A stretch of 64,000 nucleotides of DNA, from NCBI GenBank assembly GCA_002102555.1, contig MCFL01000001.1, positions 124,001-188,000 of the forward strand. The letters are read 5' to 3'. The position numbers and the translations under genes were made by a program. Numbering within the stretch: position 1 is the stretch's first letter; each line of letters opens with the position of its first letter. Under the pieces are notes generated by a model. It did not search any database, was not told where the DNA came from, and saw nothing but the letters and a program-made list of their open reading frames with translations. Shown here piece after piece: positions 12,318 through 23,296 of the stretch. The DNA comes from Catenaria anguillulae PL171 (lineage: Eukaryota; Blastocladiomycota; Blastocladiomycetes; Blastocladiales; Catenariaceae).

Positions 12318-12347
12318 GTGTGTGTATGTGTGTGTGTGTGTGTGTGC
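12318..12347. repeat. (GT)n microsatellite
   Basis: A short TG dinucleotide tract, interrupted once, just 3' of family copy A. Confidence 0.8.
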
Positions 12348-12581
12348 GTAAGGTGCCGATCGTTTGACTCATGGCGTTACTCTCATACTTGTTATTCCAT
12401 ATTTCCATATGTATCAATGCCTTTGCTTGACTTGCCTGTGTTAATTTATTCATCTTGATAGTTATCATTCGCAACTGACGGCAACAAAACGACTCGCTCT
12501 TCATAATTCATAACGGACCCTCCAAATACTCGACTCAACAAGATGCCTGCTTGCTGCAGCCAACCTCCGCCGCCGACCCAG

Positions 12582-12613
<32 letters not shown>
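12582..12613. repeat. (CGACAA)n microsatellite
   Basis: About five copies of the hexamer CGACAA in the probable 5' leader of the RING ligase gene. It is translatable as an Arg/Gln tract in frame with the downstream gene, but the signal peptide at 12702 argues against initiation here. Confidence 0.75.
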
Positions 12614-12701
12614 GCAACAGCAACGCCGACAACGATCCGTGCCCGCAACAAGGGCACCGGTATCGACCCTCTGCACCCACCGCCCGATAGCATCTAGTAC
12701 C

Positions 12702-14774
12702 ATGCGCCCTCATCGCTCCTTGCCCTTGGCCGTCGCACTGGTCCTTCTCTTGACCGTCTCGCTCTCACTGTCAGCCCTGGTCGACGCCACACCAACGTCT
12801 GCCCCCACCGCACGCCATATCCAACACCAAACCCAAAGACAAAGCCACAGAGGCAAGGACGGCATCTCGTCTGCCGCACAAATCGTCACCTCGCCGCTTG
12901 GCCCGCCGCCCGACGCCGAAGTCCTTGTTGGGCCCGGCAACCGCTCCATTCTCGCGCGCGCCGCCGCTTTTGGCCCGCGCTTGCCTGTCCCTCCACGCCT
13001 GCTTCCTCCCTCGGATGATGACGACGACCCAGACACCCCGTCGGATGAGGACGACGATTCACTTCCGCCAGACACACAGCCGCGTCGGCCACGGCCATCC
13101 GACCCACCGGCCGTCCAACTGGTTGCGGGCCGCCTTGTCCCTCTGACGCTTGCAGACCCAGGTAATCACCACGGATGTGTGCCTGTTCCGCCATCCATCG
13201 TTGCACATTGGCCAACGGGCCCGAAGGCGCCGCCCGTGCCCGTGGATGTCCCGTCTTCGTCACCATCTCCTCGTGACAACTCGCAATCGCGCAATACCGA
13301 CACCTCCGACAAAAGTCATTCGCAACCACCCGTTGTTCTGCTCCCGCCACGCCCGCCGTTTGTCTTCACCTCTTCATCCGATTCCACCGACAACACGTTC
13401 GACTCCTCGTCGACTTTATCCCTCGACACCTTCTTTTCTGCCGACGACGACACCGACTCCTGGCCGCCCATCGACCCGCCCACGCTTGTCCCGCCGCTTC
13501 CCGTGGGCGGGCCCTGGATCGCGCTAGTCCAACGCGGCGGATGTGCGTTTGTCGACAAAGTCCGTGCCATGCAACGGTCGGGGGCCAGTGCCGTGATTGT
13601 GGGCGACGACGACGCGGGCGCGGGTGCCATGCTCGTGACCATGTACGCGGGCGGCGACGTGAGTGACGTGCGCGTGTCGTCCGTGTTTGTGTCATTTGCT
13701 GATTACTCGGGGTTGATTGCCCAAGCGCAAACAACTGGCGAGGTGGACGTTTGGCTGGTCGGCAATGGAGCAGAGAACGAAGAGTGGACCGTGGTGGATA
13801 TGATTCTTGCGGCCGTGGTTGCGCCCCTGATTTTATTAGTTGGCGTGTACGCCTTGTGCCGCGCGTGTATTCGGTCGGCGGGCGCGCCCGCGGGGGCTGA
13901 CGGGCGTAACGGCGGGCCGCCCGAGCCTGCCACGTCTGCACGTATATTGGCCAGTTTGCCCACCAAGGTGTTTTACTTGGCCAAGGCGCGCGAGGAGGAT
14001 TGTTTGACGTGCGTCATTTGCTTGGACGAGTTTGAAGACGATGTGGAGCTGGTCGAGTTGCCGTGCAAGCACACGTTCCATGGCGAGTGCATTCAGACGT
14101 GGTTGCGCGATCGCAAAAACGTGTGTCCGATTTGCCGGTTCGAGTTGGTCGAGCGGGATGAAGAGGAGGGTGGCGATGACGAGGTCGATGTTGGCACCTC
14201 CACACCCGGCGCAGTGGATATTCCGGGGCCTGGATTTGCCGCGGCGGCCAATCACGGCGTCCCGCCACACGTCATTTCGCTGTCGCTGCCCAATGCTCCG
14301 CCACGTGCCGCGTCGGCGCCGCCCGCAAGCTCGACTGTGATTAACATGCCGCCGTCACCCGTGGGTAGGGGAAGGAGGAGAGTCAGGGTGCCGTCAAGGT
14401 TGGCGGCCACGGCCGCGGCAGCGGCAGCTGCGACTTCGGCGGCAGCAGCAGCAGCCACCGCGGCTGCAGTGGGCGTTGCACGGTCGCGGTCGGCAGATCA
14501 AGACGAAGCGGCGATGCTCGTTCAAGATAGACTTGAGACGAGTTTGGGCCAAGCGTCCGAAGAATACTTGGTGCAGCGGGTGGCGAGCACGGAGCGAACG
14601 GATGATGACGACGAGGATGAGACGCCCTTGTCCTCGTCGCCCTTGACCGAAGTGGACGAGGTCCAAGAGCAGGCAAGGCCCAGGTTTGTCAGGATCACGG
14701 TTCCCGACGTGGATGGCCAGCATGAAGAGGATTCGGAGCACGAGGATGAGCATGCGCCGTTGCTCAGCCGCTGA
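12702..14774 (+). CDS. PA-TM-RING E3 ubiquitin ligase
   Basis: A membrane-anchored RING-H2 ubiquitin ligase of the endosome/vacuole, like the PA-TM-RING family (RNF13, GRAIL, yeast Tul1-like sorting ligases). The single exon encodes about 690 residues. A signal peptide (LAVALVLLLTVSLSLSALVD) follows the Met at 12702. I chose this Met over one 53 codons upstream because the extra residues are Gln/Arg microsatellite translation. A lumenal protease-associated domain lies around residues 265-340 (WIALVQRGGCAFVDKV). One transmembrane helix is near 366-389, and the RING-H2 finger near 436-478 (CVICLDEF ... HTFHGECIQTWL ... CPIC) has all eight ligands. The cytosolic tail contains Ala-rich and acidic low-complexity stretches. 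Substrates cannot be predicted. Confidence 0.9.
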   Translation: MRPHRSLPLAVALVLLLTVSLSLSALVDATPTSAPTARHIQHQTQRQSHRGKDGISSAAQIVTSPLGPPPDAEVLVGPGNRSILARAAAFGPRLPVPPRLLPPSDDDDDPDTPSDEDDDSLPPDTQPRRPRPSDPPAVQLVAGRLVPLTLADPGNHHGCVPVPPSIVAHWPTGPKAPPVPVDVPSSSPSPRDNSQSRNTDTSDKSHSQPPVVLLPPRPPFVFTSSSDSTDNTFDSSSTLSLDTFFSADDDTDSWPPIDPPTLVPPLPVGGPWIALVQRGGCAFVDKVRAMQRSGASAVIVGDDDAGAGAMLVTMYAGGDVSDVRVSSVFVSFADYSGLIAQAQTTGEVDVWLVGNGAENEEWTVVDMILAAVVAPLILLVGVYALCRACIRSAGAPAGADGRNGGPPEPATSARILASLPTKVFYLAKAREEDCLTCVICLDEFEDDVELVELPCKHTFHGECIQTWLRDRKNVCPICRFELVERDEEEGGDDEVDVGTSTPGAVDIPGPGFAAAANHGVPPHVISLSLPNAPPRAASAPPASSTVINMPPSPVGRGRRRVRVPSRLAATAAAAAAATSAAAAAATAAAVGVARSRSADQDEAAMLVQDRLETSLGQASEEYLVQRVASTERTDDDDEDETPLSSSPLTEVDEVQEQARPRFVRITVPDVDGQHEEDSEHEDEHAPLLSR

Positions 14775-15225
14775 CGTTCTCGTTCCGTGTCCCCCTGTTT
14801 GATTCACATATCAAGTGATTGATTCCCCATTCTGCTGCCTGTGATACCTACCTGCTACTCCACCTCCAACCCCTCTTGCATTCTTGTTCACCTTTTCCTT
14901 CCACTGTTCCCTCGTCCACTGCTTTCCCTTGTGTCTCTTTCACTCACCGATCCACGTTTACTCGCCATCGACCCCCCCCCCCTCAGTAAGTCGCACATGT
15001 CGGCGGCGCTTTCTCCTGTCTCTATGCATCCAATCAGTTGTCTGTCATTTTCCCCCTTTCTATTTCTCGTCTTCCTCTTGGGCCGTTGTCCGTCTGCCAT
15101 TCCTTGCCCTTGACTTTTCCCTTGCCAGTCTTTTGCCACCTGGTCATGATTTGTATTTATCAGTCAAGCATATGTACATAGGTCATTGTTGATACGCTCT
15201 TTTTACATCATTTGTTTACATGAAA
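14775..15225. other. Intergenic, pyrimidine-rich on the + strand
   Basis: A 450 bp stretch after the RING gene stop. It is strongly C/T-rich on the + strand, includes a run of about 13 C near 14972-14985, and has no coding signal. It probably holds the RING gene 3' end. Confidence 0.5.
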
Positions 15226-15619
15226 TCATGTCCACCACCTTCTCGAATGCACCACATCGCCGGTGGCCTCCGCGCCACGTGCTCGTCCTCGCCTCCGGTC
15301 CGATAAAGCCCATTCATTCTCATCGTCCTCGTCGCACTTGCCCGGGCCGTTGATGGCCAGGTGCAGGGAGCAGAGGTGGTTGCCAATGGGTTTGGTTGCT
15401 TCCACGTGCTTGAAATGTTAGAAATACTTGTCGCCAATGTTGCGCTGTTCCGGTGTCAAGTTCGGGTAGCTGGTTTGGAAGAGTGGTGGGGGATTGGGCG
15501 AGAGAACGTAGGCAGATAAACGCAAATGATGCAGGGTTTTTCCCTCGGAGGGCAAGTGCCGCATAAACTACGAGTCCATGGCCGTCATGAAAAAGTCCAT
15601 TGGCCCATCTTTTCACACA
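15226..15619 (-). pseudogene. 3'-terminal remnant of an unidentified gene with in-frame stop
   Basis: On the minus strand an acceptor-like CGTCAG precedes an open segment (15619-15522) encoding GLFHDGHGLVVYAALAL. An intron-like GTTTAT...ACCAG (15470-15521) follows, and then a coherent segment YPNLTPEQRNIGDKYF. This meets TAA at 15418-15420, but the same frame continues with plausible protein (HFKHVEATKPIGNHLC, then GPGKCDEDDENEW) to TGA at 15226-15228. There is no start codon, and the region lies directly behind the complete glucosidase gene, so it cannot be a normal gene. I do not recognise the family; the first part could be a membrane helix. The exon/intron reading is inferred. Confidence 0.4.
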
Positions 15620-15641
15620 CTGACGAGGGATAAATAGTCAC

Positions 15642-18469
15642 TCAGTGATACCGTTCCGACATGATGAGCAATACAAGGCTAGTCCAGCCAGTGAATGGAT
15701 GACTGCCCCTCGGCTTGCCCGTCAACCCGTCATAATTCTCATGCACAAAACCCGTTTCGGCAAATCCTTGCGTCACAACCCGAATCACATCCCCGCGAAT
15801 CTTTGCGTACAAGTCCTGCACCTCGGGCCCGGACCGCTTGAGGGCACGTAACACGAGATACTGCCAGTTCATCCACACGGCGCCGCGCCAATAGTTTTCG
15901 CCCTTTCCAAACGCCTCGTCATCCGGATGCAGCGACATGACGCCATTGCCCGGCCGGCTCAACTCGCGAATCAGTTGGATCGACCAGTCAAACTGCTTCT
16001 TGTGCTGCGCCTTGTCAACGAGCCCAAGGACAAACGGAACAAGCGACACGTATCCCTTGCGTACGTTTACGATCGACTCATCGTCGTAGTTGATAGCCAC
16101 GTCGCCAAACCCACCGCCGCGTGCCGCGTCCCAAAACACGTTGAACAGATTGGCCGCCGTCAACTGCGCCTTGCTGCGCATGTCTTTGGCCAAGGCATTA
16201 TCGCCGACTTGTTGCGCGAGGTCGGCAATCAGCTGTGCGTACCACGCCATCCATGCTTGCAGGTCCACATGCAGCTCGCCAATGTTGGGCGGGTCGGATC
16301 GAGGGAAATCGTCCAAGCCCGAAGCAAAGTTGTGGTGCTCGGTGCGGCCGCGCCACCGGTACACGTATGGGTTGGGGATGGAGCGTCCAAAGTCGTCAGG
16401 GATGCCGTGTTGAGTCGAGTGAAGCCAATTGTAGTGCAGCTGAAGTGAGGCGAGGAACGAGCGGATAATGTCTAACGTACATCACCGGTGAGCGACCTGT
16501 AAGATTGAGGCTCGCCATCGAATGGGAAAGATCGTACCATTGGATGCACCAGGCGGAATCAACCCTTGACTCCACTCGCCAACCATCTGTTGTTCAGCAC
16601 CCGGATCCGAAAACATGCCCTTGCCGTCCTCGGTCGCCTTTTGCATCTTTTGATACTGCTGAGCAAGCGCCATGACGGCCAACCCGAGCGTGGGCGGATT
16701 GGCAATATGCGGGCTCTGTACTTGAAACTCCTCCGGCACACGGCTCCTAGCCTCCTCGCCCAAGATCTGCTCCCTTGCAATCCACCCCGTCTGCTTGTCT
16801 TGCACCCCCTCGGCAAACCAGCTCGCCAACACCTCCTTGCTCAGCTCGTGATCCCAAGCGCCAACCACAAGTTGGTGGAACCCTTCGTCCCACAGAAACC
16901 CGCGCGGGAAGAAGGACCGCGACGGTGTGCCCGTGAACAGAGACATGGGCAGCGTGTCACGGTTTTGCGCGTCGCGGTGTGCCTTCCATTCCATGTGTGC
17001 GAGCTGGGCGTCTTCGTCGTCGGGGTCAGACAGGTACAGCCAATCAAACAGAGCGGCCTCATTGTCGGGCGTCGGGTTGGTGCGCGCCGGGCCGTGGAAG
17101 AAACCAATGCCACCGAGCAGGTTGGAGAGGAGGTAGTGAGAGAGTTTGGCGGCATTGGCGGGCAATGTGGATGGGAGCGGGAAGGTGGATGTGAAGCGAG
17201 TGAGGAAGGATTGCATGCGCGCAGCGGCAGTCTCGGAGAAGGACGTGGTACGTTTCCTTGCGGCTGTTGATTTGCAGGAAACGAGAGTTAGCTGTTGTCC
17301 GTTGGAAATCAGAGCAAGTGAAATACAAGCGTACCAATGGGTAAATCCTCTGGTTTCCTGCCCTGACTTTGGGACACAAAGACAATGTCCATCTCCCACG
17401 ATCCTTGGAACGCCATTTGCACGACGCCCGCAATTGCCTGATCCTGGCCTAGCCCAAGGTCTCTTTCCGGCAGGGCAATCAAATCCGCTGGTGCAGGATA
17501 CTCCTTGTCACCTTGCTGCTGGCGCTGAGCAATTGTTGCGCGGGCGTGTGTTGACAAGACTTGAGCCGTCAAATCAGCAGCTTGCCAGACTTTGCCCGCA
17601 GGCATTGGGAGCGGTGCGGTGCGTGGACCTGACCTTGCCCAAGCCGGCGACGCAGCAACAGATGCCCAAGAGGACGTGGGCGAAGATGGCGGCAACTGGA
17701 CATACATGGCAAAGTTGCCCAAATTGGGAGATGATCCACGAATGAACCCGGTTTGGTCGCGATCCGCAACGGCGACCTTTGATCCGACAGCCAACTCGCC
17801 TGGGCCATCAAATCCAGCATAGTAGAGCACTCCGATCTTGGGCGTCGGCTTTGCCGGGTCCAATGGCTCGCCACGGATGCGGGCGACCCAATCGCCTTGC
17901 TCGTGATGGGCAATCCACTCTGTGGAGATGCGCACGTTGAGCGTGGCGTCGTTGATGGTCTGGTTGGCATAGTCGCGGCCATTGTGTGCGTGGTACCCGT
18001 AGCCCTGCATGTTGTGTGATTGGTCGCAAGCATGACGCATGGACTGGAGGCCAGCGTAGTCGTTGTCGTTGAGCGAAAACCAAGCGAGCCCTGTGAGGAG
18101 CGAGTGCGGCGAACGCAGGCGAGTGCCAAAGTAGAGGTTGGGCCGGTACGTTCCCCATTGCGGGACGGGGTCATGCCCGTGGGCGAGCGCAAGAGTCGGG
18201 CTAGGTGCGAGGATCAATGCGACTGCAGTCGCCACCATGAGGCACAGTACAGCGGCTCCCAACCGCGGCACTGCCACGCCTGATCGGACAGACGCCACGT
18301 GTGCGTTCCCGGCGTGGTTGTGGGCGTCGCGAGTGTGAGCGGGCCAAGTAGGACGAGCGGGTGGCGGCGGTGGTTGGGTCATTCTTGGAAAGTTTGCATA
18401 CTCAGTCACTGGCGTTCGTGTAGCATGGGTCGCAGTGCCCCAAGGGACGTTGCTCCGGGTCGGGTCCAT
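15642..18469 (-). CDS. CWH41: Mannosyl-oligosaccharide glucosidase (glucosidase I, GH63)
   Basis: Removes the outermost glucose from the Glc3Man9GlcNAc2 N-glycan in the ER lumen. Three exons, 18469-17335, 17263-16538 and 16471-15642, join in phase to give about 896 residues, a little longer than the yeast enzyme. After a Pro-rich cytosolic segment, a signal anchor (AAVLCLMVATAVALIL) indicates a type II membrane protein. The N-terminal GH63 domain opens with WGTYRPNLYFGTR. The catalytic (alpha/alpha)6 part includes FLWDEGFHQLVVGAWD, YRWRGRTEHHNFASGLDDFP and ENYWRGAVWMNWQYL, and ends with PFTGWTSLVLLIMSERYH, the usual terminus of the family. All expected blocks are present, so it looks functional. 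A second in-frame Met at 18382 is possible. Confidence 0.93.
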
Positions 18470-19155
18470 CGGCGTGACCGCCCGCCGGAGGTGTTGGGTG
18501 GATGGCAGGGCTGAACCGTCGATCTGACGCGTTTGCCCGCTGATGTGCGTACTTGGCTCCGGTGCTCGTAATGGGTAATGGCGGCAACCAGCCTGTTGAT
18601 TTCCTTTGCACGTCGGCACATTTCATCCCGCCTCAAGGCCGAGTGTGCGATCCACTCACGGCTGTCGTTGTGCTCGAGCAGCAAGCAGTTTGCGCGCCTC
18701 ACATTGAGCGTGCATAGTGTCGCCAGGTGGCGGAAAAAAGCACTTGAATGAGGTCGTCGCCGCCAAGACAAGACCGCGAAGTTGAATGGGTATGGGCGGC
18801 TGTTCGACTCCGTCAGACCTCGACTTGGTTTCCGGCGCGAATAGCGACAGGGGCAATGATTATTTAGGGATGGGCATGTTGAGCAGTTACCCGTCTCGGG
18901 CAGTTATGAATGCGAAACCATTGCTTTGGATGTGTTTTCTAAATAGCTGATTCATTCAAAAGCGCCGTCATGCACTTGACCTCGTCGCGACTGTGACGGC
19001 GCGGACATTCATTGGCATTCCCTTGTGGACGCGTGGAAATAAATGCGTAGCTTCAATGTATCACACAAACGTCGGAATGAAGTAGCGGATGTGACTTACA
19101 CACAAAAACAATACACGAAGTGAATACACAACAGGCCTCAAAATGTTACGACCGA
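18470..19155. other. Intergenic between glucosidase I and family copy B
   Basis: About 685 bp, AT-richer near 18900-19120. It should hold the glucosidase promoter. I see no gene, RNA or repeat. Confidence 0.5.
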
Positions 19156-22013
19156 TCAGAATTCTCCAGGGAACCGCATTTTGATACCCCACAAGTTTCG
19201 CGCACCCCCTTCAGCCCTCGCCATAGTCGCACCTGGCAGAGCCCGCTCGGCTACATCCTTCTCCTCGTCTGCGTCATCGTCACTACACCAATCCTCCCAC
19301 TGACCGTCATCGTTGCCTTCCTCGGTGTTGAGTACTTCCTCGGCAGCCTCCGTCTGACTTGGCTTCGCCACCTTGCTCGTATCAGCCCCACCGCTCTGCA
19401 TCACCCACACACGCTCAAATCCACTCGGCGCGCAATTCGGACAATGCTTTGCAACTGCCTCCGGGCTCGGCACATGGCCCGCACTTGTCGTTTTCCTTGC
19501 CCCGCGTCCCCCACCCATGAGATCCATGAACAGTCCCCGTGTGCTGCTACGCGGCGACTCGACACGCACCTTCATGCGACATGTGCCGCACTCGACCAGC
19601 TTGCCCTCCCTGTCACACCAAGGCCGCGGTGGCTGCAAATCCACCTCGACGGACGTGGGCTTGAGGTCGCGCATAGCATCGCTGGCCAGCGCGACTGTGT
19701 CCAACACGTGCGGCATCGACATGTACCGCATGTATCCCCCGTTGGCGCACATGATTTCCAATACGAGATGGCGCAACCGTGGATGCGTGCCCGATACACG
19801 ATCCCAAAGCGTGCGCGCAAGTTGCTGCACGTCGCCCTTGGACATGTTCGTGAAGGCCAGGCTGGCGCGACTGAGCGTCGGGTACTTTGCGAGAATTGAG
19901 GAAACCAACAAAGCCGAGAGCTCGGCCGGTGCGCCATTTGCCGTGATGAAGAGCTCGTCGAGTTGGGGGCACGATGGGAGCGACTTTGCGTGAACAGGAG
20001 CGGTGTTGGACGTGGGTCGGTGCAGTCGGGGAGGACCACGAGTTGGGACAGGGAGTGATGTGGGGAGGTGCAACCGGGGCTCGCGCATCAAGGTGCTGGT
20101 CGACACTTGCAGGCGGCGCAATTTGGGCAGGATGGCGTGCTCGAGGGTTTGGTCAAGCGATGCCGGGAAATTGGCAATGGCGCGGGCTGGCATGAACGCA
20201 CTGCGGGTTGCGTGAAGCAGCTCGGGGTGGATTTGCACGAGCGTGACCGACTCGACTGTCAAAGACTCGAGCTGGCGGAGCAGATCGGGGTGGATGGCGA
20301 CTTGAGGCTGTTTTGATGGCTTCAAGTTGTACGTGGAGCCAGACGCTTCCAGTGCAAGGGTGCGAAGGTCCATGGCGGCGTCGAGTTCAAAGTCAAACAG
20401 CTTATTGGAGGCAGCCTTGATGCCGAGTTGGTTGGCACTGTTGCTGTACCAGACGGGGTCTTCATGCATGGGGCAGAAGCACGACACACGGAGAAGCTGA
20501 AGGCGTTTGCCATCTTGTGGCATGCGGCGAATGAAGTGCGTGTCAATGGCCATGAGCGCGAAATCCATTGGTACTTGCAGGTTGAGCAAGGACAAGTCGA
20601 GGAGATTGGGCATGGCTTTGGACATTGCCTCAAGCGCCAAATTGGTCTGGTCTGGAGTGAAAAAGTAGGCGTCGTGCACGGCGAAACGGCAAAGGGTAAA
20701 AAGGGGATTGAGAGACAACGAACGCAACTGAGCCACCTTTTCCGCAGCCGAAATCTTGAATTCGTCTGGCTTGTTCATCAACGACATCCACGAGACCATG
20801 GTGTTGCTGCCGTGCAATTCAACTTGGGTGCATTGCGTCCTCGGATCAATCCCGCGGGCTTGCATCATTTGGCGCAGCTCATGGAGATACGGCGTGGCAA
20901 CAACCACCTTGCCCTTGATGGTTGGGTGAGAAGCAGTGGTCGCGGGATTCAAGTCAAACACACGATCTTTGCCCTTCCGAATGCCTGCACGCTTGTACAA
21001 GCGAGGCTCCGATTCGATCCATGTGTCACGGTCGTCCTTTCTGGAGTCTTCTGCAACGAGGGCGAGCCATTCCACACTGACAACGCGGATGCTCAAGTCG
21101 CGAATCGCCCACTTTGCTTGGTCTTGATAGCCACCAACCAAATCGGCAAACGGGACCAAAGAGAAATGCGCCGGATTCATGTCGGGCTTGTCTGGAACGG
21201 AGGCCATGTCTCGTTGGTTGACGTAATTGGCCACGTCAATTTCCTCGCGGCCCCAATCAATACGAGTGACAAAGTAGGCATCGTGCACAAACTGGCCGTC
21301 CCGGATCTTGTCGTCGTTGACAAGCACGGCCGAAACAGGCATTTCGTTGGCCGAAGTGAAGCGCCCACCGCGTGCGCGTAGAATGCCGGCGAGCGATTGG
21401 TATCCATACAAGAACACGGGGCATGCGTTACCCAAGTACGGCACGTTGGACAAGTCGATCGACGTGAGTTGAGGGCACATAGCCGCAATTTGCACCAGCC
21501 AATGCATGGGCAGCTTTGCGAGTGTGTCACGAGTGAAGCGCTGGTTGACGAGGTCGGTTGAGACGATCCAGGAATCCTCGTCAAGTTTGCATCCAGTTTG
21601 AAAAGCTTGGGAGAGTACATGGAATTGGTCCTTGGAGGCAAACAAGGGCGAGACGGTAACGGATCGAACATGGTCGGACAACCTCAAAGAGGCAACAAAC
21701 GATGACTTGGTCGACGAAAGTGCCGCGTAGATGTGCGGCAAAGCATTAATCGACGACAGGTGCAGGTTGGAGTATAGCGCAGGCAACGCAATGGCTGCTG
21801 CCGCTTTGCACGTGCACGCAAACTCGACGAGGGCCTTGGTGGCAAGTACCGGCGATGGCCAAGGTCGCTGGGCAGCGGATAGAAGAGCAATTGGAGGAGA
21901 TCGTCAGGAAGTGAAGCAAACATGAGAGTCGACTTGGGCTTGGGTTGCGCCTGTGCCTGCGGAGCCGTGCCGGCCGTCGGATCCTCGCGTGGAAGCATTG
22001 TGCGGACAGTCAT
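19156..22013 (-). pseudogene. F-box-like/CxxC-tail family, copy B (one-base frameshift near the N-terminus)
   Basis: The closest relative of copy A. The long open frame (19156-21786) has no ATG near its 5' end. Upstream homology lies in another frame beginning at ATG 22013 (MTVRTMLPRED) and reading through LPDDLLQLLFYPLPSD and RRYLPP. The frames meet at 21837-21840, where TTG CCA CC is followed by AAG GCC CTC; copy A has one more base at this point, so one base is missing here. Downstream, everything is conserved: ALVEFACTCKAAAAIALPAL, the long middle region, and the two Cys pairs (VECGTC, HCPNCAPSGFE). The tail is acidic (EEVLNTEEGNDDGQWEDW). It is either a young pseudogene or a sequence error; initiation downstream would lose the F-box-like segment. 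Confidence 0.75.
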
Positions 22014-22459
22014 TGCGATGGCTTCAGAGGTCAACACGAGTCCGTATCATGGCCACCGTGTAATATCAATACAACGATTTGCGAATTTGCTGCGTTCAGA
22101 TGACTGCAGATCATCCATCCATCTTCACGCACCACCGATGCAACATGAGGCAACATGGCCAACACGTCGGATTCGGGGACGTGCTATGTACTTGGGCGCT
22201 CCACGACTTGAATCATGCTCGCCATGCATCGGATGTGATGCGAAAACCTCGGGCACCTGTTGCATTCATCCTACATTCCCAATTTTTTCTTCCCAAGGAA
22301 TTAGACCCGCATTTCAAACAGTATCCCGCCATCTGACGACTCGAACTCGGACGCGTTAGTTCAATCAATATCGTCCAACCAAAAAGACTCTTTCCCGCCG
22401 AGCGCAACCCACCAAAATGGCCAGCCATCATCGCGAATCATCTGTAACCGGCCCGCAGG
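22014..22459. other. Intergenic between copy B and the fragment
   Basis: About 445 bp. The 5' part of the + strand fragment cannot be recognised here, so the fragment's N-terminal portion is gone or decayed. No other feature seen. Confidence 0.4.
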
Positions 22460-22996
22460 CCCTGCCCTCAACACAGAGATTATCCACTCATTCTTCTCAC
22501 CTGCCTCTGCGACCCAAGACACTTCCGTTTCGCCAAAGAAAATGACCCGCAAACGATCGCGCGCAAGGTGCTGTCGCCGCCGAGAATCTTGTCGCCGTGT
22601 CCGCGGTTGCGCAACTTGATTTTCGAGAACGCATGTGTTGCGATGCGTCCAGGTTGCCCAAGTGTCTGTGGCCAGCTGGTTTCAATGCCGCACTTGACAC
22701 ATGTTGCAAGTTCCTTGACGGCACTTGAGCCAATCATCAACTTAACGCCGACAGCGGTCGAAAAAGGCGGCCTGCCATTCTATCGCGGGGAGGCGGCGCA
22801 TACATCGGCCACTTGCAAGGCGTGTGGGTTGCTTGTGCCGGTTGACACGCGAAATGTCTCCGAGTCGTGAATGACAAGTTCAGATCGCATGATGGAATTG
22901 CTTGGCGTGCGGCCAACGCCTTTGAAGCATTTGTGTCCGAGCTGTGGGCCGCTCGATGTGGTGAATATTACCTCGGACAGGGTTGGACGACTGTAA
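22460..22996 (+). pseudogene. F-box-like/CxxC-tail family, 5'-truncated fragment (copy C)
   Basis: Only the last quarter of a family member survives. From about 22470, one frame gives FRFAKENDPQTIARKVLSPP, LSPCPRLRNLIFEN and VCGQLVSMPHLTHVASS, matching copies D and E block for block, then ATCKACGLLVPV, ending at TGA 22868-22870. The homology resumes in another frame (HLCPSCGPLDVVNITSDRVG) and stops at TAA 22994-22996, followed by AATAAA at 22996-23001. So the two Cys pairs characteristic of the family are both preserved, but the gene is truncated at its 5' end and has at least one further frame break. It lies on the strand opposite to copies B, D and E. Confidence 0.72.
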
Positions 22997-23296
22997 ATAA
23001 ATAACACGCTCGCGATCGGCGGCCAGGTTTGTGGTGCAAAGAATTTAAGGATGGCGGCATTCCTTCCGTTGCCGCGATGGTGAACATTTTTCTTGTCTGT
23101 ACCTTGTTTGCTGGCGACAAAGACTCATATGGTTTATGGATGAAAAAAAGTACAGTATGTTAAGCAATCTGATTGGTTTGCGCTACACCGCTCGCTCAAT
23201 GCTTTCCGGGGCATCAAGTGTCTATGAAGTGGAATAAACACGGCAAGGAACAAGTGATAGCGATAACAACTCCTTCGCTTTCAATCATGATAACCA
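22997..23296. other. Intergenic
   Basis: About 300 bp between the fragment and the SRP receptor stop. Apart from the AATAAA element at its left edge, nothing is visible. Confidence 0.4.

Noticed and set aside
15320-15437. A normal small protein-coding gene behind glucosidase I
   Set aside because: No ATG starts the coherent frame and it contains an internal TAA, so it is listed as a remnant instead.
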